A stretch of DNA of 64,000 nucleotides from Lachnospiraceae bacterium (GTDB lineage Bacteria; Bacillota; Clostridia; Lachnospirales; Bianqueaceae). The notes under the pieces are model-generated. The model did no database searches and was not told the DNA's origin. It worked only from the letters and a program-made list of their open reading frames with translations. Shown in pieces: positions 60,106 through 64,000 of the stretch (the stretch's first letter is position 1; every line of letters begins with the position of its first letter). Both the position numbers and the translations under genes were made by a program. The stretch covers positions 124,001-188,000 of the forward strand of contig JAAWDX010000001.1 in NCBI GenBank assembly GCA_022794035.1. Reading direction: 5' to 3'.

Positions 60106-60915
60106 ATGGGAGACTTCGACCGGGTATTGGCGGCGCGCGATACCGAGCGCCCGACAGGACTGCAGTTTTTCAGCGCCATATTCTCCGAATTCATGGAGCT
60201 TCATGGCGATCGCTGTTTTGGCGATGACCCGGCCATTGTTGGCGGCATAGGCCGCCTAAACGGCATGGTGGTCACGGCTATCTGCACCGAGAAGGGGCGC
60301 AGCACGCGCGAAAAGGTGCGCCGCAACTTCGGCTCCGCGCATCCGGAGGGCTACCGCAAGGCGCTGCGGCTCATGAAGCAGGCCGAGAAATTTGGCCGGC
60401 CGGTGATCTGCTTTGTCGATACCGCCGGTGCATTCTGTGGTCTGGAGGCCGAGGAACGCGGACAGGGGCAGGCCATTGCAGAAAATCTGATGGAGATGAT
60501 GACGCTGACGGTGCCTGTGATCACGGTGATCACCGGAGAAGGCGGCAGCGGCGGCGCTCTGGGGCTGGCGGTGGCTAATGAGGTATGGATGCTGGAAAAT
60601 GCAGCCTATTCGGTGATCTCGCCGGAGGGATGCGCCAGCATTTTATGGAAGGACGCGGCACGCCGCGAAGATGCTGCTGAGCATCTGGGGCTCACGGCAG
60701 AAAAGCTGCGGCAGCTGGGCATTGTAGACCGCGTCATTCAGGAGGATGCCGCATTTGAGGTGCTGATGAAAAGGCTGGGCGGCGATCTGTATGAGGCGCT
60801 GGTAAGCTTGCAGAAGCTTAGCAGGGAAGAGCTGACCGAGAGCCGGTACCAGCGGTTTCGTCGTATAGGGACGGATAAGATCCGAATCAGCAGTGAGGCA
60901 GAGGAGGAAAAGTGA
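60106..60915 (+). CDS. accA: Acetyl-CoA carboxylase carboxyltransferase alpha subunit
   Basis: 269 residues. LHGDRCFGDDPAIVGGIGRL and the oxyanion-forming GEGGSGGALGLAVANEVWMLENA. Partner of AccD. Last enzyme of the fab operon; its stop overlaps the GTG of the next gene (GTGA). Confidence 0.96.
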   Translation: MGDFDRVLAARDTERPTGLQFFSAIFSEFMELHGDRCFGDDPAIVGGIGRLNGMVVTAICTEKGRSTREKVRRNFGSAHPEGYRKALRLMKQAEKFGRPVICFVDTAGAFCGLEAEERGQGQAIAENLMEMMTLTVPVITVITGEGGSGGALGLAVANEVWMLENAAYSVISPEGCASILWKDAARREDAAEHLGLTAEKLRQLGIVDRVIQEDAAFEVLMKRLGGDLYEALVSLQKLSREELTESRYQRFRRIGTDKIRISSEAEEEK

Positions 60916-62132
60916 AAATGATAAAAAAGGGCATCTGTGTGATGTGCGCAGCACTGCTGCTTTTGACGGCCTGTACAGCTAAAGAGGAAGCAGGGCAGCC
61001 AAACAGCAGCGCCCAAGAGGCGCAGCAGAGCAGCTCACAGCAAAGCAGTGAAGTGAGCGCAGAAAGTGAAGAAGAGAGCATAGAAGAAAGCCTGGAAGAA
61101 AGCGAAGAGAGCAGCGAGGCTCTGGAGCAGCCGGATCAGGAGATCGAGCAAAGGCTGGCGGGCATGAGTCTGGAAGAGAAAATAGGGCAAATGTTTTTCG
61201 CACGCTTTACGGGAGCAGACACAGCGGCTTATTATGCAGAGGAATATCAGCTGGGCGGCTATGTACTGTTTGCGGTAGACTTTGAGGGATATACCAAGGA
61301 GCAGGTCATCAGCCATATTGATGGCTGTCAGGCAGTTTCAAACACACCGATGCTGATGGGCGTTGACGAGGAAGGCGGCCGTGTGGTAAGGGTGAGCCAG
61401 TATTTTCGTGAGGAGCCCTTTGCTTCTCCGCGGGATGTGTATGCAGCGGGCGGCTGGGATGCGATCATCAGCACGACCGAGGAGAAATGTGCGCTTTTAA
61501 AGGAGCTGCATCTCAATGTTAATTTGGCGCCGGTGTGTGATCTGGCAGGGGATCCAGAGGATTTTATGTACACGCGTTCCTTTAGCGGAGATCCGGAGCT
61601 GGCTGCTGATTTTGTAGGACGGACAGTCAGCATCATGAAGGAGCAGGGCGTGGGCGCTTCGTTAAAGCATTTTCCCGGGTATGGCGATAATGTGGATACG
61701 CATACGGGAATTGCGGTGGACAGCAGGGAGGCATCCGCATTTTACGAACGTGATTTTAAGCCGTTTTTGGAGGGGATCCAAAAAGGAGCCGGCAGCGTTA
61801 TGGTGTCGCATAACATCGTGAATTGCTTTGACAGTGAATATCCAGCCTCTCTTTCGCCGAAGGTTCACCAGATTTTGCGTGAGGAACTCGGATATGAAGG
61901 CGTGATCATAACGGACGATCTGGCCATGGGCGCTATTTTGGATTACTGTGGCGAGGTAGACGCGGCGGTGCTGGCTGTGGAGGCCGGTAATGATCTGCTG
62001 ATTTCCACGGAGTTTGAGAGTCAGTATGCTGCTGTTTTAAGCGCAGTGCAGTCAGGCAGAATCACAGAGGAACGAATCGATGAATCCGTCAGGCGGATTC
62101 TACTGTTTAAAAAACAGATCGGAATCCTTTAA
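60912..62132 (+). CDS. nagZ: GH3 beta-N-acetylglucosaminidase lipoprotein, NagZ-like
   Basis: 406 residues. Lipoprotein signal with lipobox LLTAC (Cys near residue 21), then a Ser/Glu/Gln-rich linker (about 25-75), then a GH3 domain: GVDEEGGRVVRV, SLKHFPGYGDNVDTHTG with the conserved catalytic loop His/Asp, and nucleophile Asp in VIITDDLAMGAI. Removes GlcNAc from cell-wall fragments outside the cell, as in Bacillus. GTG at 60912 or ATG at 60918 may be used. Coupled to accA. Confidence 0.9.
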   Translation: MKMIKKGICVMCAALLLLTACTAKEEAGQPNSSAQEAQQSSSQQSSEVSAESEEESIEESLEESEESSEALEQPDQEIEQRLAGMSLEEKIGQMFFARFTGADTAAYYAEEYQLGGYVLFAVDFEGYTKEQVISHIDGCQAVSNTPMLMGVDEEGGRVVRVSQYFREEPFASPRDVYAAGGWDAIISTTEEKCALLKELHLNVNLAPVCDLAGDPEDFMYTRSFSGDPELAADFVGRTVSIMKEQGVGASLKHFPGYGDNVDTHTGIAVDSREASAFYERDFKPFLEGIQKGAGSVMVSHNIVNCFDSEYPASLSPKVHQILREELGYEGVIITDDLAMGAILDYCGEVDAAVLAVEAGNDLLISTEFESQYAAVLSAVQSGRITEERIDESVRRILLFKKQIGIL

Positions 62133-62150
62133 TTCACAGAATTGTTTATA

Positions 62151-62182
62151 AAAAGGGCTGCAAACGGTTGCAGTCCTTTTAT
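62151..62182 (+). terminator. Terminator after nagZ
   Basis: AAAAGG(G)CTGCAA pairs with TTGCAG(T)CCTTTT around ACGG, then an A/T-rich tail. Confidence 0.75.
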
Positions 62183-62226
62183 ATTTATGATACAATCAAG
62201 GCACTTTTTAAAATAGTTTTTAAAAT
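62168..62226 (+). promoter_or_regulatory. Promoter and direct repeats ahead of the ROK gene
   Basis: TTGCAG, 17 bases, TACAAT (62168-62196), overlapping the nagZ terminator. Two copies of TTTTTAAAAT at 62205-62214 and 62217-62226, 12 bases apart, could be operators for the encoded regulator. Confidence 0.45.
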
Positions 62227-62261
62227 TAGAGAATACAGGGAGCATCCAACGGGAGGAAAAA

Positions 62262-63284
62262 ATGAGTGATATTCGTTATAACAAGTCGATTGTAAAAAAT
62301 ATCAATGAATGTTTGATCCGCAAGGCACTGCGAGGCTCGGAGACATTTACCAAAACTAAAATTGCGCATGATACGGGGCTAAGCTTTCCGACGGTAAGCC
62401 GTATTTTGGATGAGATGGCGCAGGAGGGCGAGATTCTGGCAAGCGGCGTAGATCCTACGACAGGAGGACGGCATGCACACTCCTATTCCGTCAATCCAGA
62501 GTACGCCTATGTGCTTTGTCTGTATTTTCCGGGAAAATCCTTACATACGCTGGTCATCAATGCACTGGGGCAGCCGGTGGAAAAGGAAAAGTTTTTGGCG
62601 CAGCAGGATCGGCTGGCTGAGCAGATTGATGAGATTGTAGAATTGAAACGGCAAAAATACCCGATTCGGGCGATCTCAGCAGGTCTGCCGTGGGGAATAT
62701 CTAATGGTACGATTTTATTTGGCGCTAAAGCCTATGATATGCAGAATTATAATCTGAAGGCGCACTTGGAAGAGAAGTTTGGGATGCGCGTGCGGGTAGA
62801 AAATGATATGAACGCGATGGTGACCGGCTGCTATCAGCGAATGTTTAAAGAAGAAAAAAATGCTTCGCTTGTCTGTGTCAGCTTTGGCAGCAGAGGCTGC
62901 GGCTGTGGGCTGTATTTGGACGGGCAGCTGATTCGCGGGGCCAATGGTTTTGCCGGAGAGCTGCGGTATCTGCCGATGAATCATGAGACCAATCTGGACT
63001 ATGAGTATCTAAACGGATTTATGACGCAGGACGCGGTGACACGGATTGCGCAGACCGTATCGACATTATGTGCAACCGTAGACCCGGGCTATATTGTTTT
63101 TTATAAAAATCCAATTGTAGAAAATATTCTTCCACAGGTGGAGGAGGCCTGTCACCGGTTTCTGCCGGAGGAAGTGGTGCCTAAGCTGATTCTTACCGAT
63201 ACCTATCAAGAAGATTTTGAAAGCGGCTTGATTCAGTTTGGCAGTGATTTGCTTTTGGCAGGATATCGAATCATTAATCGATAG
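62262..63284 (+). CDS. ROK-family transcriptional regulator
   Basis: 340 residues: an N-terminal winged helix (KTKIAHDTGLSFPTVSRILDEMAQEGEI) and a ROK sugar-sensing domain with GIxxN-like VENDMNAMVTG and LIRGANGFAGELRYLP. The usual CxCGxxGC zinc motif is missing (the sequence reads HETNLDYEYLNG there), so sensing may differ. GGGAGG before the start. It may control nagZ or the MATE transporter beside it. Confidence 0.88.
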   Translation: MSDIRYNKSIVKNINECLIRKALRGSETFTKTKIAHDTGLSFPTVSRILDEMAQEGEILASGVDPTTGGRHAHSYSVNPEYAYVLCLYFPGKSLHTLVINALGQPVEKEKFLAQQDRLAEQIDEIVELKRQKYPIRAISAGLPWGISNGTILFGAKAYDMQNYNLKAHLEEKFGMRVRVENDMNAMVTGCYQRMFKEEKNASLVCVSFGSRGCGCGLYLDGQLIRGANGFAGELRYLPMNHETNLDYEYLNGFMTQDAVTRIAQTVSTLCATVDPGYIVFYKNPIVENILPQVEEACHRFLPEEVVPKLILTDTYQEDFESGLIQFGSDLLLAGYRIINR

Positions 63285-63292
63285 GAGTAGGG

Positions 63293-64000
63293 ATGATGAA
63301 GGCGGAGTGGCTGGTACGAGATAAAAGCTTTTACAAAAGGCTGTTTTTATTAGCGCTGCCGATGGCGGGACAGAGTATCCTGACCTTTTCAGTAGGGCTG
63401 GCGGATAATATCATGGTGGGGCAGCTGGGCGATACAGCGCTTTCAGGCGTATATATGGCCAATCAGTGGATGACGCTGCTGCAAAAATTTGTAACCGGAT
63501 TTTCCACGGCGTCGCTCGTCTTGGCTACGCAGTACTGGGGGCGGCGGGATACCGACAGCATCAAAACGATTATGGCGATGACGGCAAAATTTTGCTTTGC
63601 CTGCAGTCTGATTTTCTTTGTGCTGGCATTCTTTTTTCCGCGTTTTGTGCTGGGAATGTATACCAATGAAGAGGCTGTGATTGAGGAAAGCATTCGCTAT
63701 ATGCGGATTGTGTGTATTTCGTATCTGTTTTACTGTGTGACGGAAGTGCTGATGACGTCGATGAAATGCGTGGAGACGGTGGGCATTGGCCTATACATAT
63801 CGATCAGCACGCTGATTGTCAATGTGGGGCTGAACTATGTGCTTATTTTTGGCAAGCTGGGCATGCCAGCGCTGGGGATCCGCGGAGCCGCCGTGGCCAC
63901 ATTAGCCGCCAGAGTGCTGGAAGCCGTGATCATGCTGTATTATGTTAAAGTTAAGGATCATAAACTGAAATTGACGCTGCGGGATATTTCCCGGCATAGC
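63293..64000 (+). CDS. MATE family efflux transporter, 3' end cut by window edge
   Basis: 236 codons visible of about 450. Starts MMKAEWLVRDKSFYKRLF, then LPMAGQSILTFSVGLADNIMVGQLG, typical of the first MATE bundle, with about six spans in view. Sodium- or proton-driven export of cations or drugs. ATG at 63293 or 63296 after AGGAG. Follows the ROK gene by eight bases. Confidence 0.88.
   Translation, partial: MMKAEWLVRDKSFYKRLFLLALPMAGQSILTFSVGLADNIMVGQLGDTALSGVYMANQWMTLLQKFVTGFSTASLVLATQYWGRRDTDSIKTIMAMTAKFCFACSLIFFVLAFFFPRFVLGMYTNEEAVIEESIRYMRIVCISYLFYCVTEVLMTSMKCVETVGIGLYISISTLIVNVGLNYVLIFGKLGMPALGIRGAAVATLAARVLEAVIMLYYVKVKDHKLKLTLRDISRHS

Noticed and set aside
1..64000. CRISPR array or insertion sequence
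   Set aside because: I saw no regularly spaced repeats, no cas genes and no transposase or integrase frame.

Overview
The window is the replication-origin region of a low-to-mid GC Gram-positive chromosome, most likely a member of the Clostridia and probably Lachnospiraceae. The grounds are the gene order rpmH-rnpA-yidD-yidC-jag-mnmE-mnmG-rsmG-noc-(argS)-parA-parB to the left of dnaA, dnaA-dnaN-yaaA-recF to the right, FabK as the enoyl-ACP reductase, a GGGtGRT/NifU-like gene pair, and strong Shine-Dalgarno sites throughout. The origin is bipartite. A DnaA-box cluster lies upstream of dnaA (about 21.8-22.3 kb). A second cluster lies between dnaA and dnaN (23.7-24.0 kb) and ends in a DnaA-trio/AT-rich unwinding element. 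Most genes left of about 21.5 kb are on the minus strand and most right of it on the plus strand, so transcription is largely co-directional with the two forks.

Left arm (1-21.5 kb): a GGGtGRT/NifU-like pair and divergent asd; a PII-like protein coupled to a CPA2-type antiporter; lepB; two single tRNA-Arg genes; an M18 aminopeptidase; an MFS exporter; a HAD phosphatase; parB-parA with two palindromic parS sites; a lipid kinase; argS; a Noc-like ParB; rsmG-mnmG; mnmE; jag-yidC-yidD-rnpA-rpmH.

Right arm (22-64 kb): dnaA, dnaN, yaaA, recF, a YfbR-like nucleotidase, metK, a nitroreductase, an AT-rich KilA-N orphan, purE with a PurF paralogue that lacks the nucleophilic cysteine, a D-threonine-aldolase-like enzyme and RidA; an ECF sigma/RsgI-like anti-sigma system with a small secreted protein; a MarR-controlled heterodimeric ABC exporter; pepF. 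An AT-rich minus-strand island follows (XRE regulator, ArsR-type regulator with a 33-codon ORF at its 3' end) with a plus-strand endolysin-like GH25 gene beside it. Next come a five-gene tRNA operon (Pro-Arg-His-Gln-Lys), htrA/response regulator/rdgB/phosphoesterase, a PP2C phosphatase with an extracellular LysM domain, and a rhodanese. A complete type II fatty-acid operon follows (fabT-like marR, fabH, acpP, fabK, fabD, fabG, fabF, accB, fabZ, accC, accD, accA), then a NagZ-like lipoprotein, a ROK regulator and a truncated MATE transporter.

The most unusual unexplained structure is a run of four consecutive near-perfect RNA hairpins, with a possible pseudoknot, in the fabD-fabG gap (54798-54960). 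Other candidates for new biology are the sigma/anti-sigma/GHGHR-protein module, the 33-codon ORF at 42.7 kb and the PP2C-LysM receptor-like phosphatase. All calls come from reading the sequence; no database search was run.
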